From the NCBI GenBank assembly GCA_938074605.1, contig CALJEI010000002.1:341001-405000 (forward strand): a stretch of 64,000 nt of DNA. The letters run 5' to 3'. The first letter of the stretch is position 1, and the number at the start of each line of letters is the position of its first letter. Origin of the DNA: an uncultured Ignisphaera sp. (GTDB lineage: Archaea; Thermoproteota; Thermoprotei_A; Sulfolobales; Ignisphaeraceae). Below, piece after piece: positions 35,147 to 44,657 of this stretch. The position numbers and the translations under genes are program-made. The notes beneath the pieces are model-generated. The model made no database searches and had not been told where the DNA came from. It worked only from the letters and a program-made list of their open reading frames with translations.

Positions 35147-35941
35147 ATGCTACTACTGTCATGGGACAATCTAAAAAGACTTATTAGTAGAGCTGATGTG
35201 GTTCTAGAGATTATAGAAGCTAGAAATCCTACTATAACCAGATGTACTAGAGTTGAGAGACTTATAGAGAGACTTGGTAAATCATTTATAATTATAATTA
35301 ATAAGTGTGATCTGGTCCCCCTATGGGTGTGTAAAGAGTGGCAACAGTATTTTGAATCTCAAAATATTAAAGCATTCTACGTTTCATCTCTAGCGCTAAC
35401 TGGCATTAAAAAACTTAAACATTTTCTAAATGACACTATCATACATAGACCAGCTACTATACTTCTTGTAGGTTATCCTAAGGTTGGAAAATCTTCCTTG
35501 ATCAATGCATTGAAGGGTTCTAAGTCTGCTTCAACCAGTCCATATCCTGGATCGCCAGGCTATACAAAGAGTTCAACACTCTATAAGATTCTGCCGGGGA
35601 TTTACATGATCGATACACCAGGTATAATACCGCCTGAAGGTAACGATATAGAGATGGTCATTAGAAGGATGCCTGTTGATAAAATTCCAAATCCTGTTAA
35701 AATAGCTCAGAGAATTATTGAAATGATACAGAAATTCGATAGTAATATGATTAATCGTATATACCATATCTCCTCGATAGAACCTCTAAAAGTATTAGAA
35801 GAGCTGGCCATTAAGAGAGGGTGGATAAATAAAAGAGGTGGAGAACCAAATATTGATGAAGCTGCTAGAACTATCATTAGAGATTATCTGAAGGGTAAGC
35901 TTATTTACTATGTTCTACCCAATAGTGGGCTGCCCTTCTGA
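35147..35941 (+). CDS. Circularly permuted GTPase (RbgA/YlqF-related, COG1161)
   Basis: Ribosome-assembly GTPase family. The 264-aa protein has permuted motif order: G4 NKCD (52-55) first, then G5 region VSSLALTGIKKL, then G1 GYPKVGKSS (109-117) and G3 DTPG (156-159). C-terminal helical domain follows. Its 3' end overlaps the convergent Trm10-like gene by 41 bases. Confidence 0.9.
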   Translation: MLLLSWDNLKRLISRADVVLEIIEARNPTITRCTRVERLIERLGKSFIIIINKCDLVPLWVCKEWQQYFESQNIKAFYVSSLALTGIKKLKHFLNDTIIHRPATILLVGYPKVGKSSLINALKGSKSASTSPYPGSPGYTKSSTLYKILPGIYMIDTPGIIPPEGNDIEMVIRRMPVDKIPNPVKIAQRIIEMIQKFDSNMINRIYHISSIEPLKVLEELAIKRGWINKRGGEPNIDEAARTIIRDYLKGKLIYYVLPNSGLPF

Positions 35942-36953
35942 TTCTCTTACATATTTTCTTAAGCTGAGCTTCATTAACATTATATAATGCAAATAATTTT
36001 CTAATATAGTGTTCATCAATAGTTTTTCTCTCTAATACTTGTCTCTCAATATCATATACTATCCTCCTAATCTTGTCATCAATACTCATATTATCTATTA
36101 TTGCATTCTCTAGCGGTAAACCATTTAGTCTAACATCAAGAATTATATCAATAATTTTGTTTATCTCTTTGGGAATTCCTACTGTAGAGTTGTATAGTTT
36201 TATTGCCTTTCTTTTAAAATTTATTCCACGTAGGAGTTTCAACATATATGTAGCATAGGGTCTGGAAAATTTATTGTCTATTAGAAACCCGATAACAAAG
36301 TATTGATTTTTCATTATATCATATACATTAAGTTCTTCGTGTGCATATGGATCTAGTACTACAGCTTTAGATGGATCTATAGTATCATATATAGAGCCAT
36401 CATCAACCTCTATAGTACTACCTAGCTTCTTTATAAAGTCCATAAGCTCCGCTGGAGGTGAGATAAGTATAATGTTAAGATCTGTTAATCTTTTCCTTAA
36501 AGTACTGATTAAAATTATGAGTTGTTTTATAGCCTTTTTCTTTTCTTCCTCATGGTGTAATTCCCATAAGATAGCATCAATCAGTATTATTGGGTTTCTT
36601 GGATACATCCTTAGGAATAGTGAAATAATGTCATTTGTTATCTCTGTAGTACACCCTTCATGTATATCTACTACATAGGCTCCTGCTTCTATATACTTCT
36701 TTACATCATATAGAAGCAGTATATTTTTGTAAAAGCCTACAGGAGTACCATACACCTTCTCTCTACATATTCTTATTCTTCCAAGCAACATGCTATTAGC
36801 AATAACATTTAGCATCTCTATAGTGCTTTTTTTATTTGGATATAGATGCTTTTTTACAACCCTACGACTAATTGCTACACTATTAACACCTAGAATCCGT
36901 AGTGTATCTGCAAATATTGAGGCTACATAATCATCTTTAAATAAGTTTTGCAA
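35901..36953 (-). CDS. trm10: Trm10-family SPOUT tRNA (m1R9) methyltransferase
   Basis: 350 residues. The SPOUT knot region reads AVVLDPYAHEELNVYDIMKN then YFVIGFLIDNKFSRPYAT, matching archaeal Trm10, which methylates N1 of purine 9 in tRNA (A9 in Sulfolobus, both A9 and G9 in Thermococcus). An N-terminal helical region (1-100) and a C-terminal helical tail flank the domain. Specificity for A or G at position 9 cannot be told. Confidence 0.8.
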   Translation of the reverse strand: MQNLFKDDYVASIFADTLRILGVNSVAISRRVVKKHLYPNKKSTIEMLNVIANSMLLGRIRICREKVYGTPVGFYKNILLLYDVKKYIEAGAYVVDIHEGCTTEITNDIISLFLRMYPRNPIILIDAILWELHHEEEKKKAIKQLIILISTLRKRLTDLNIILISPPAELMDFIKKLGSTIEVDDGSIYDTIDPSKAVVLDPYAHEELNVYDIMKNQYFVIGFLIDNKFSRPYATYMLKLLRGINFKRKAIKLYNSTVGIPKEINKIIDIILDVRLNGLPLENAIIDNMSIDDKIRRIVYDIERQVLERKTIDEHYIRKLFALYNVNEAQLKKICKRIRRAAHYWVEHSK

Positions 36954-36991
36954 TTTTACTCATTAAATATATGTTTTTAAAGCTTTAATTT

Positions 36992-37324
36992 TTATGCTGT
37001 TGAAGCTATAGTTTGACCTTCATTAGCCTCCATATTTATACTACTGTCTCCTTCTGTATACTGTATAATTATGTCAAAATTCTTATTGTTACTTAGAGCG
37101 TTAAGTAACTTTAATCCTAAATCTGAAAGTCTATATAGTTTGTAATTGCCTCGTACATAAACAACAGTAATTATATTCAATGCCTCCAGTACGTGGAAGG
37201 CTGCCAACACCTCATATCTTGGCAGCCCCGTAGAGGCAATTATATCGCTTGGTGATGCAATTCTATCTTTTAATGCTGATAAGATTATGGATAGTTTTTC
37301 TCTTGGTGACAATCTAAAATTCAC
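36992..37324 (-). CDS. Winged-helix DNA-binding protein
   Basis: 110 residues: LSPREKLSIILSALKDRIASPSDI then RYEVLAAFHVLEALNIITVVYVRGNYKLYRLSDLG, a MarR/ArsR-like winged helix. Divergent from the cassette that starts at 37377 (52-base gap), so it could regulate that cassette; this is inference. Confidence 0.65.
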   Translation of the reverse strand: MNFRLSPREKLSIILSALKDRIASPSDIIASTGLPRYEVLAAFHVLEALNIITVVYVRGNYKLYRLSDLGLKLLNALSNNKNFDIIIQYTEGDSSINMEANEGQTIASTA

Positions 37325-37376
37325 CTAAATTAAAAATTAAATTTAGACACGATATAAGTAGCTAGCCTCATAGTGT

Positions 37377-39878
37377 ATGAATACACTATATATTGTGTTA
37401 AATTATTTGGGGGTAAAAATAGCTAAAAAAGACTTTGTACGGCTTTTAGAACTACGGAAGGACATAATAAATCCTTATGAGATATATATACGCAGCTACT
37501 TAACACATAAGACTGCTCTCCTAAGGTTAATTGGTACATATCTAATTTCACATCCACAACTTACGTATAGTTATGACGGTTTTCCATTTATCTCTTCAGC
37601 TCCCTTTATCTATAGACATAGGGAATCAACATATGCTTATAATACAATTATGGATCAGTACATGCTAGATCCATTAAGACTTAACTACAGTGATTGTATA
37701 GCGTATCCACTTAATACCTCTTCATCAATTATTATTAACTCCATGAATATTCCTCTATGCATGGCTTTAAGTTCTATAGATGAAGGTCTAGAATTTAAAG
37801 CAGTAGATGGTGTTGAAATGCCTATAGATGTATATTCTATTGGATTTGATAATTATGTGGTGTTTCTAGATAATGGATATAGAGTGTTTAAGGCAATACT
37901 GAATAGTAGCAGTATTGAGTTTATAGACCATCGCAATTGTAAGTATTTATCGCTTCTTAAATACAGCCACTATAAAGCCTTAATATGCCACAATAACACA
38001 GATACCTCTATCACAATATCTGATGGGGTATATGGTATTGAATTTCTTTTAGACAAGAATGTGTTAGTACCACCCGATACCCTCTTCTACCTCCATATAA
38101 ATATTGCTTACATAAAGCTGTATGATGGCGGTATAATAGCTTATTGTAATAATAATCTAAACAAATGTGAAACTATAGAATTGAATAAGCATTTTAGACC
38201 ACTAGCACTACTATCTAATGATAATATACTTGGTTTCATGAAGAATTCTCTGACTCTCTATCCCATAGATGAAAAGAAAGAATGGCACTTAATTAGTATT
38301 AAGCCGGAGAATGTATATAGTATATCAATAGACCCCTATAAAAACTTTGCAGTACTGTCTACTACTAATAATCTCTACCTTCTTGACTTAAATGAACAGT
38401 CTCTTATATCAATTCCCTCTAAGAAGAAAGCTTTAGGCTATGTATCGGGTAACTATATGGTGTTATTAAAGGGAAGTATCATAGAAGTCTTCTTTATTGA
38501 ATCCAGTGACAATATTCATATAGAGAGAATAATTTCTAGCCACTCATATTTAGTTAGATGCTCATCTATTGGAAGAGGCATCATAGCCTGTATCGATAGA
38601 GCTGGTAGAATAGCCTTTATAGATTTGAAGTATATTGATCATTATGTTAATCAGCATTATTATCTGCTACGCAACAACTCTGGAAACATCAGTATTGCTG
38701 TTCCAGACATAGCTCCTTATACCCCATTAAAATTTGAAGGCTATAGAGAACTTCCATATAATATTTATAGAATTGATTCATTAAGGAGCATTATTAATAT
38801 AACTATGGACAATAGATTTACCGAAACACATACAGTTCCACTATATGCCCAAGGTCTATTAAGAGAACATAGAGTTTTTATCAGTTCTGGTAGGGGGATT
38901 AAAATTCACAGCAAAAAACCACCTAAAGTTCTGCCACCTAAAATGTATATAATTAATATGGCATCATCTAGCAAAATTGTTATTCCACTTAACTCCTTAA
39001 ATGAAGCTATGGAGGGAAAATCTATTCTACTGATTAAAGATGATGAGGTGGCTAGAGGCATTTTTAGAGATGGCACCATAAAATTTGATAGAGATTTTAC
39101 GATATCAATGAATGATTTAATGTATATAACTGATAAGTTTGATGATATTATCCTTGGACAGGCAATAAAGCCTCTATCTATAAGCACCATTAATGTTAAT
39201 AACACCGTCAGAATCATTAGCAATTTAGAAAGTAATGGTATAAGGATATGTATAGATGCTATTTCTCAAGGAGATGTTGATATAGGGATCTCTGGTATTG
39301 AGGCTATATGTAGTGATAGAGTAATTAGATCTAGTAGTAGTTGTATAGATGTTGGTACATGCAATGATATTCTAATGATTTTAGTAAAGATTGCTTTAGA
39401 TAAATTAGGAAAAGATGTTATCACTATACCACTTCAATATGATAGAAAAGTCTACATTAAGTCTATAGATGGGGTTAATATACACTTCAATAAGTTTCTT
39501 TATCCTAAGATAGAAATACCCCATAAATGTACACATCTTGACAACACTTATCTATCCTACGATAATGGTTTAAAAACATATATCAATATCATCAATAAGT
39601 GTAGCGATCTACCTGTATACCTTATTTCACCAAATTTCTCTTACAGTATAGAGCCAACTAAGACATTTAAGCTAGTATTACCCTTCGGGCTAGACGAAAT
39701 TATAAGAGGCTATATAAATTTTGTGACTATTGAACCTAGTGGCATAAAGTCAGTATATATCGATATTCCACTAAAGAACATTATTGCTTATACACATCGT
39801 ATCGCTTTAAAAATAGCTGCACTCTTGGGGATTAGAAGCAATGCTCAGAAATATTACTATGGGTCTTCATCAGCTTAA
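37377..39878 (+). CDS. Large beta-rich protein of a VirB4-like cassette, unknown
   Basis: 833 residues with no signal peptide and no membrane helix. The middle (about 150-440) shows regularly spaced beta hairpins with GY/DNG/D-phi-D motifs, such as DNYVVFLDNGYRVFKA, HINIAYIKLYDGGIIAYC, YKNFAVLSTTNNLYLLDL, GYVSGNYMVLLKGSIIEVF and IGRGIIACIDRAGRIAFID, suggesting a beta-propeller. The C-terminal 350 residues contain a series of beta-sandwich-like segments. I do not recognise the family. Its 3' end overlaps the next gene by 38 bases, and a motor ATPase follows, so it is likely the structural partner of that ATPase. Confidence 0.8.
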   Translation: MNTLYIVLNYLGVKIAKKDFVRLLELRKDIINPYEIYIRSYLTHKTALLRLIGTYLISHPQLTYSYDGFPFISSAPFIYRHRESTYAYNTIMDQYMLDPLRLNYSDCIAYPLNTSSSIIINSMNIPLCMALSSIDEGLEFKAVDGVEMPIDVYSIGFDNYVVFLDNGYRVFKAILNSSSIEFIDHRNCKYLSLLKYSHYKALICHNNTDTSITISDGVYGIEFLLDKNVLVPPDTLFYLHINIAYIKLYDGGIIAYCNNNLNKCETIELNKHFRPLALLSNDNILGFMKNSLTLYPIDEKKEWHLISIKPENVYSISIDPYKNFAVLSTTNNLYLLDLNEQSLISIPSKKKALGYVSGNYMVLLKGSIIEVFFIESSDNIHIERIISSHSYLVRCSSIGRGIIACIDRAGRIAFIDLKYIDHYVNQHYYLLRNNSGNISIAVPDIAPYTPLKFEGYRELPYNIYRIDSLRSIINITMDNRFTETHTVPLYAQGLLREHRVFISSGRGIKIHSKKPPKVLPPKMYIINMASSSKIVIPLNSLNEAMEGKSILLIKDDEVARGIFRDGTIKFDRDFTISMNDLMYITDKFDDIILGQAIKPLSISTINVNNTVRIISNLESNGIRICIDAISQGDVDIGISGIEAICSDRVIRSSSSCIDVGTCNDILMILVKIALDKLGKDVITIPLQYDRKVYIKSIDGVNIHFNKFLYPKIEIPHKCTHLDNTYLSYDNGLKTYINIINKCSDLPVYLISPNFSYSIEPTKTFKLVLPFGLDEIIRGYINFVTIEPSGIKSVYIDIPLKNIIAYTHRIALKIAALLGIRSNAQKYYYGSSSA

Positions 39879-40428
39879 GTATATCATGTATAAATATATA
39901 GTAGGAGACACACCTACCAGTAGATGTAGTGCTATAAAGCCCGGAATATTTAAATGTAAATCTAATAATGTAAATAGCATTGTTGCACTCTATACAATAT
40001 CAGGCAGTAATATTCCCATCAACGACTTGGAGTATATCGACATTGTATACCATATGAAACGCTTTCTGAATCTATTTTCAATACCAGGATGTAGAACTGT
40101 AGCCTATTTTTCTCTACAGTCTGTGAATATGGATAACTATATTTCACAAATTAACCATAAATTACAGATGAAGCTTGTAGAACTCGAACTCGATAAATCT
40201 AATACCAAGTTACGTAATTATATAGAGAAGTTAATTGATATAAGACGTAGAATTCTAAAGGGTGTTACCCCTATAGATGTATCTAATATCATTGCATTTA
40301 TATGTAGTGATGATATATCTAATGTGGAAAGACTCTCCAATATTGAATACAGTGCTAAGAATTCAATGAATATTGTACTAAAACCAGTAATGGACCCCCT
40401 AAAAGCACAACATATAGTCAATTTTTGA
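39841..40428 (+). CDS. VirB4/TraC N-terminal-domain-like protein
   Basis: 195 residues. The region SNTKLRNYIEKLIDIRRRILKG with VTPIDVSNIIAFICSDD then a helix and NIVLKPVMDPLKAQHIV has the layout of the N-terminal domain of conjugative VirB4/TraC ATPases (long helix pair, G-x-T-P-x-D-V turn, strand, helix, strand with an R/P-rich end), which normally continues into the ATPase. Here it ends, and the ATPase is a separate gene starting one base after the stop. Starts inside the 833-aa gene. Confidence 0.65.
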   Translation: MLRNITMGLHQLKYIMYKYIVGDTPTSRCSAIKPGIFKCKSNNVNSIVALYTISGSNIPINDLEYIDIVYHMKRFLNLFSIPGCRTVAYFSLQSVNMDNYISQINHKLQMKLVELELDKSNTKLRNYIEKLIDIRRRILKGVTPIDVSNIIAFICSDDISNVERLSNIEYSAKNSMNIVLKPVMDPLKAQHIVNF

Positions 40429-40429
40429 A

Positions 40430-41512
40430 GTGGTGAAACCTAGAGGTAGTAGAATTTTAGTGGATTTACTAGCATATATAAATCCACTGCTATTTCTATG
40501 TATTCAAACTCATGATATGGAGGGCATATATATTGGAATGAATCTAGATTTTGGCTCTAAGGTGTATTGGAGCCCCAGCTCTGCAATAACATCTCACATA
40601 TTTATTGTTGGTCCAAGTGGGTCTGGAAAAAGTGTTGCATTATCAACACTATCATACAGAGTTGTTGAAAAATTTAAACCAGTACTTACAGTGTTTGATG
40701 CAAAGGCTGAGTACCACAATTTATTTAAAGCTAGTGATTTAAAATTAAATGAATTTAATCCATTGAGAACTCCACTGCCTCTGTGCTTCTGTGACGATAG
40801 TAAGACAAGCTTTGAACAAAATGTCACAACATTTCTTAAAGTTTTCTCCAAAATATATGGTATTTCTCCATCGCTATATAGAGCAATGTATGAGGGTATT
40901 ATGTATATCTGTAGGAGGTGTGAATCCGTTGAACGTTTATATGATATTGCTGAAGGTCTTGAGGCATTGAATGATATTGCAGAGATTTTTGAGGTATACC
41001 CCACTAAGGACTTAAACCATATGAAGAGCATACTAAATGGTAATACTGTCATTAATTTAAGGGATGTGTTTCTCAGGAGTACTGCCTTAAGTAGCTTCAT
41101 AATATACTACATAGTAGATAACATATTGAGGAATAGCAGTCTATCTTTTTCAAGTATTCCACAGAGGGTCATAGTATTGGATGAATTATGGCATGTCACT
41201 CCATATATAATTGATGAACTTACCCAGATTTTGGCACGTTATTCAAGAGGATATGGTATTTCATTTTTTATGGCTACACAGAACATAGATGATGTTGGAG
41301 TGCATGCCGATGTTGTTACTAGTAGCTCTGCTCTTTTATTAGCTATGGCCTCCCCAGTTCATGGATATTGGAATAAGATGGCGAAGTATTTAAATCTATC
41401 AAGAAGAGGGATTGATAGAGCAGTAAAATTGGATAGACAGGGTGAATGTGTTGTAAGGATGTACCCATATGAAAATCCAATGTTTATCTATGTAGATCCT
41501 CTAGATAGTTAA
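40430..41512 (+). CDS. HerA/VirB4-like motor ATPase
   Basis: 360 residues of the FtsK-HerA superfamily: Walker A GPSGSGKS (61-68), Walker B RVIVLDELWH (D251/E252), sensor MATQNIDD (281-288), and arginine-finger candidates in ARYSRGYG (269-276). Such hexameric ATPases pump DNA or protein across membranes or along DNA. No HAS-barrel as in HerA and no nurA nearby; combined with the upstream gene it equals a complete VirB4. Starts GTG-GTG; TGA of the upstream gene is one base before. Confidence 0.88.
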   Translation: MVKPRGSRILVDLLAYINPLLFLCIQTHDMEGIYIGMNLDFGSKVYWSPSSAITSHIFIVGPSGSGKSVALSTLSYRVVEKFKPVLTVFDAKAEYHNLFKASDLKLNEFNPLRTPLPLCFCDDSKTSFEQNVTTFLKVFSKIYGISPSLYRAMYEGIMYICRRCESVERLYDIAEGLEALNDIAEIFEVYPTKDLNHMKSILNGNTVINLRDVFLRSTALSSFIIYYIVDNILRNSSLSFSSIPQRVIVLDELWHVTPYIIDELTQILARYSRGYGISFFMATQNIDDVGVHADVVTSSSALLLAMASPVHGYWNKMAKYLNLSRRGIDRAVKLDRQGECVVRMYPYENPMFIYVDPLDS

Positions 41513-41522
41513 CTCTATTTTT

Positions 41523-42203
41523 CTAATCTTCTCTACCAAGTTCTTCATATACCGTCTTTGGCGCTATTAATCTAGAGCCGCGGCTCGCTTCATGTCTCTT
41601 TCTATACATCCTTTCCTTTGCTTTCTTCTTCCACTTATATTTATGTGTGCCCCTTAGACCTCTAGTTGCAAGTAGACCCCTAGCCTTTTTACCTGCGCCA
41701 GTCTTTCCTCTAAAGACTCTGCCACGCTGACTTGAATTGGCAATCCAGTTTATGTCAGGGTCATTGATTATTGATGGGTGTGTAGGATCGACCATTATGA
41801 CTTCATAGTACTTGTATAGACCGTCTTCCCCAACATAGTAACTATTCAATACCTCTAAATTTCTGTATTTTCTAGCAGCCCTCTCTTCAGCAATAAGTCT
41901 AAGACTCTTTCTTGGTGCATGTCCATATACGCCCATTCTCTTTGGTCTTCTACCTGATGAAGGCCTTGGTTTTCTTAGACCACCTTTTCTAATCCTAACC
42001 CTAACAACTATAAAGCCTATCTTAGCTTTATAGCCAAGCCTTCTAGCTTTATCTAATCTTGTTGGTTTCTCCACTCTAACTATAGATGGCTGTCTACGCC
42101 ACTCCATTAGCCTCTGTTTCATGAGCTTTCCATGTTCACCCTCATAGGGCCTCTTCCACTGCTCAGAGATGTAGCTATATATAGAGCTTACCAAATAGAG
42201 CAC
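41523..42203 (-). CDS. rpl15e: 50S ribosomal protein L15e
   Basis: 226 residues; conserved [50 protein letters not shown] [11 protein letters not shown], and [16 protein letters not shown]. Very basic, as expected. A TTG three codons downstream of GTG 42203 would give a start closer to other L15e proteins. Convergent with the ATPase cassette. Confidence 0.95.
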   Translation of the reverse strand: MLYLVSSIYSYISEQWKRPYEGEHGKLMKQRLMEWRRQPSIVRVEKPTRLDKARRLGYKAKIGFIVVRVRIRKGGLRKPRPSSGRRPKRMGVYGHAPRKSLRLIAEERAARKYRNLEVLNSYYVGEDGLYKYYEVIMVDPTHPSIINDPDINWIANSSQRGRVFRGKTGAGKKARGLLATRGLRGTHKYKWKKKAKERMYRKRHEASRGSRLIAPKTVYEELGRED

Positions 42204-42269
42204 CTGTTTGTATTAGCTTATAGATTCCACTATACAGAGAGCAATATAAGTGCTAATAGGTTTTAAGCT

Positions 42270-43526
42270 GTGATGAAATTTTTTAGCGGTGAGGTGAAAA
42301 AGGCTATCGCCCCACCAAAGATCTATATAGGCTTACTTGGCAAGACAAATGTAGGTAAATCAACATTTTTCTCTGCTGCTACTCTAATTTCTGTAAAAAT
42401 TGAGAATAGACCATTTGTAACACTAGAGCCTAATACAGGTATAGCCTATATACGTAAGACATGTGTTCATAAGGAGCTCAGTCTTAACAGATGTAACCCT
42501 GTTACATCTATATGTATAAATGGGGAGCGCTTTATTCCAATAGTATTAGTTGATCTGCCTGGCTTAGTTAAAGATGCCCATAAAGGTAGAGGTCTTGGCA
42601 ATAAGTTTCTAGACTCTATTAGACAGGCTGATGCATTAATACATATTGTAGATGCCTCAGGTTCTACAGATGAAGATGGTAGGCCAGTAAAGCCTGGTTT
42701 TAGAAATCCTGTTGATGATGTTCTAGCTATTGAATATGAATATGAGGAGTGGATGTATGGTATAATTTCACGTGATTGGCCTAGATTCTCTAGAGGCCTT
42801 GATCATATGAACCCTGGGCAAATCATAGATTCTCTTACTCAAAGACTCTCTGGGCTTTCGATAACGAGGGAGCATGTTGTTAAAGCTCTTATCTCATCAA
42901 AGTTAGAGGGTGTAAAGCCATCTAGTTGGAGGGAAGAGGAACTTAGGATATTTATACATAATTTAAGAGTTATAGCAAAACCTATTGTGATTGCCGCTAA
43001 TAAGATTGATGTTCCTGAGGCTATGGATATTTTAAAAGAGATGAGGAAGAGACTTCCCAACAGAATTATAGTTCCGGTTTCGGCTTTGGGTGAACTTATA
43101 CTTAGAAAAGCCGCTGAAAAGAACTTAATAGAGTATCTACCAGGTGATCCATCATTTAGGGTAAGAGACTCTAATAGCCTTACACAGCAGCAACTAAAGG
43201 TGTTAGAGAGTATCAATAAAGTATTAGAGGAATTTAGGGGTACAGGTGTTCAGCAGACACTAAACAGTGTTGTATTCAATGCATTGAATAGAATTGTTGT
43301 ATACCCTGTTGAAAATTCGAATTCATATACAGATAGCAAAGGTAACATACTACCTGATTCATATCTAGTTCCACAGGGCACTAAGGTAATAGAGCTCGCA
43401 TATATGGTTCATACTGATCTCGGTAAAAGGTTTCTATATGCAATAGATGCTAAGACTAAACAGAGAGTAGGAAAAGACTATACCCTTAAGGATGGAGATG
43501 TAATAGAGGTGGTTGCTGCAGTATAG
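42270..43526 (+). CDS. YchF/Ola1-related archaeal GTPase with TGS domain
   Basis: 418 residues of the Obg superfamily. G1 GLLGKTNVGKSTF (about 22-34), G3 DLPGLVKDAHKGRG, G4 ANKID, and a C-terminal TGS domain (YTLKDGDVIEVV). An insertion (SGSTDEDGRPVKPGFRNPVDD) is typical of the archaeal COG0012-like group. Translation-associated. Its end overlaps the frame of the COG1325 gene; the four genes to 45127 form one transcription unit. Confidence 0.92.
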   Translation: MMKFFSGEVKKAIAPPKIYIGLLGKTNVGKSTFFSAATLISVKIENRPFVTLEPNTGIAYIRKTCVHKELSLNRCNPVTSICINGERFIPIVLVDLPGLVKDAHKGRGLGNKFLDSIRQADALIHIVDASGSTDEDGRPVKPGFRNPVDDVLAIEYEYEEWMYGIISRDWPRFSRGLDHMNPGQIIDSLTQRLSGLSITREHVVKALISSKLEGVKPSSWREEELRIFIHNLRVIAKPIVIAANKIDVPEAMDILKEMRKRLPNRIIVPVSALGELILRKAAEKNLIEYLPGDPSFRVRDSNSLTQQQLKVLESINKVLEEFRGTGVQQTLNSVVFNALNRIVVYPVENSNSYTDSKGNILPDSYLVPQGTKVIELAYMVHTDLGKRFLYAIDAKTKQRVGKDYTLKDGDVIEVVAAV

Positions 43527-43536
43527 GTGTATTGAA

Positions 43537-43998
43537 ATGACTAGAAAAATAGAGCTTTCAGAGGTGGTTATATCGACACACTGTCATGCTACAGAGGATT
43601 TAGAGAAGGTTAAGAAGGCGCTAATGAATGTTATTTCCCCAGAGCTGAGATCCATAGCTAAGCTTCATAGCGAGGTTCTCCATGGTTACTATGGCAATCC
43701 CATAGTAAAGCTTGAAGTTAGATTCAAGAGTGACAATGCATATACCGTGGTCAAATACATCATGTCACTGATTAGCGATGTTGACCAGCGGTATCTTATG
43801 GCTTCACTAGACATGAGATATAGTGTTAAGGATAACAAGCTATATCTTAGATTAGATAAGCAGGAGGCGTATCTAGGTGGTATTGCTCTATATGAGGGTG
43901 ATGATTCGATAAAAGTCTCTATATCATTTTCAATGATTAGATCTGCAGATGCTGTAAGGGAGTTCCTGGAGAAGATGTTGGCAGAGGTTGGGGAATGA
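43537..43998 (+). CDS. COG1325 RNA-binding protein (exosome/RNase P neighbourhood)
   Basis: 153 residues from ATG 43537 (an upstream in-frame start at 43513 would overlap the GTPase). Features ISTHCHATEDLEKVKKALMN, LHGYYGNPIVKLEVRF and RLDKQEAYLGGIALYEGDDSIKVSISF match the predicted archaeal RNA-binding exosome-associated family. Usually next to Rpp30 and exosome genes, as here. Confidence 0.82.
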   Translation: MTRKIELSEVVISTHCHATEDLEKVKKALMNVISPELRSIAKLHSEVLHGYYGNPIVKLEVRFKSDNAYTVVKYIMSLISDVDQRYLMASLDMRYSVKDNKLYLRLDKQEAYLGGIALYEGDDSIKVSISFSMIRSADAVREFLEKMLAEVGE

Positions 43999-44657
43999 AG
44001 GCGAACATGTTTTTAGCACTTAATAGATGTAATGATATACTTTTTTATATCAAATTCGTAGATGGCGATCTACATGTTGTAGGTCTTGATAGCAGTATAT
44101 TGACAGAATGCCTCATAGATGAGGTAAATAAATTGGATAGAGATATTCTATTTGTTCCAAGGAGAATTGTTAAAGCCGATGAACAATCTCTTGGGAAGTG
44201 TTTTGAGTTTAGCGAGTCTGTGCTTATAGGGTGTATCCCTCTTGACACTGGAGGTGCTAGAAGACTTGCAAAGATACATAAGCTTTCGGTAGTCGTTGTT
44301 ATACCCACCTCTATCAGAATTGTTAATGAGAGTCAAATCAATTTTATGCATCAGTCTGGTGGAAGAAATAAGTATATTGAGATTCATATGCAGCCCTTCC
44401 TCAAAACGTTTACAGCACCTAATTTAAATGTCTTAATTGAAAAGAGTTTCTATTTACTCGGTAATATAATTGAAAGAGCTCTAAAATTAGATGTAGGTAT
44501 CATAGTGTCTACAGCTTCTAGTGAAAGAAGTGAGTTACTTTCACTTACACATTTAGATATCATTCTATTTTATATGGGTTTTTCAAAAAGGGAGAGAAGA
44601 CTTGTTATGGAGGTTTACCCAACTGAACTTCTCCTAACCTGGCTCAGCTATAGGTGA
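43995..44657 (+). CDS. rnp3: RNase P protein component 3 (Rpp30)
   Basis: 220 residues of a TIM-barrel-like protein that partners Pop5 in the catalytic-domain subcomplex of archaeal RNase P. The C-terminus KLDVGIIVSTASSERSELLSL followed by HLDIILFYMGFSKRE matches Rpp30 (usually D-I-I-V-S-S-G-A followed by R-S/P-x-D-L). Divergent in the N-terminal strands. Start overlaps the COG1325 stop by four bases and its stop overlaps pop5. Confidence 0.82.
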   Translation: MKANMFLALNRCNDILFYIKFVDGDLHVVGLDSSILTECLIDEVNKLDRDILFVPRRIVKADEQSLGKCFEFSESVLIGCIPLDTGGARRLAKIHKLSVVVVIPTSIRIVNESQINFMHQSGGRNKYIEIHMQPFLKTFTAPNLNVLIEKSFYLLGNIIERALKLDVGIIVSTASSERSELLSLTHLDIILFYMGFSKRERRLVMEVYPTELLLTWLSYR

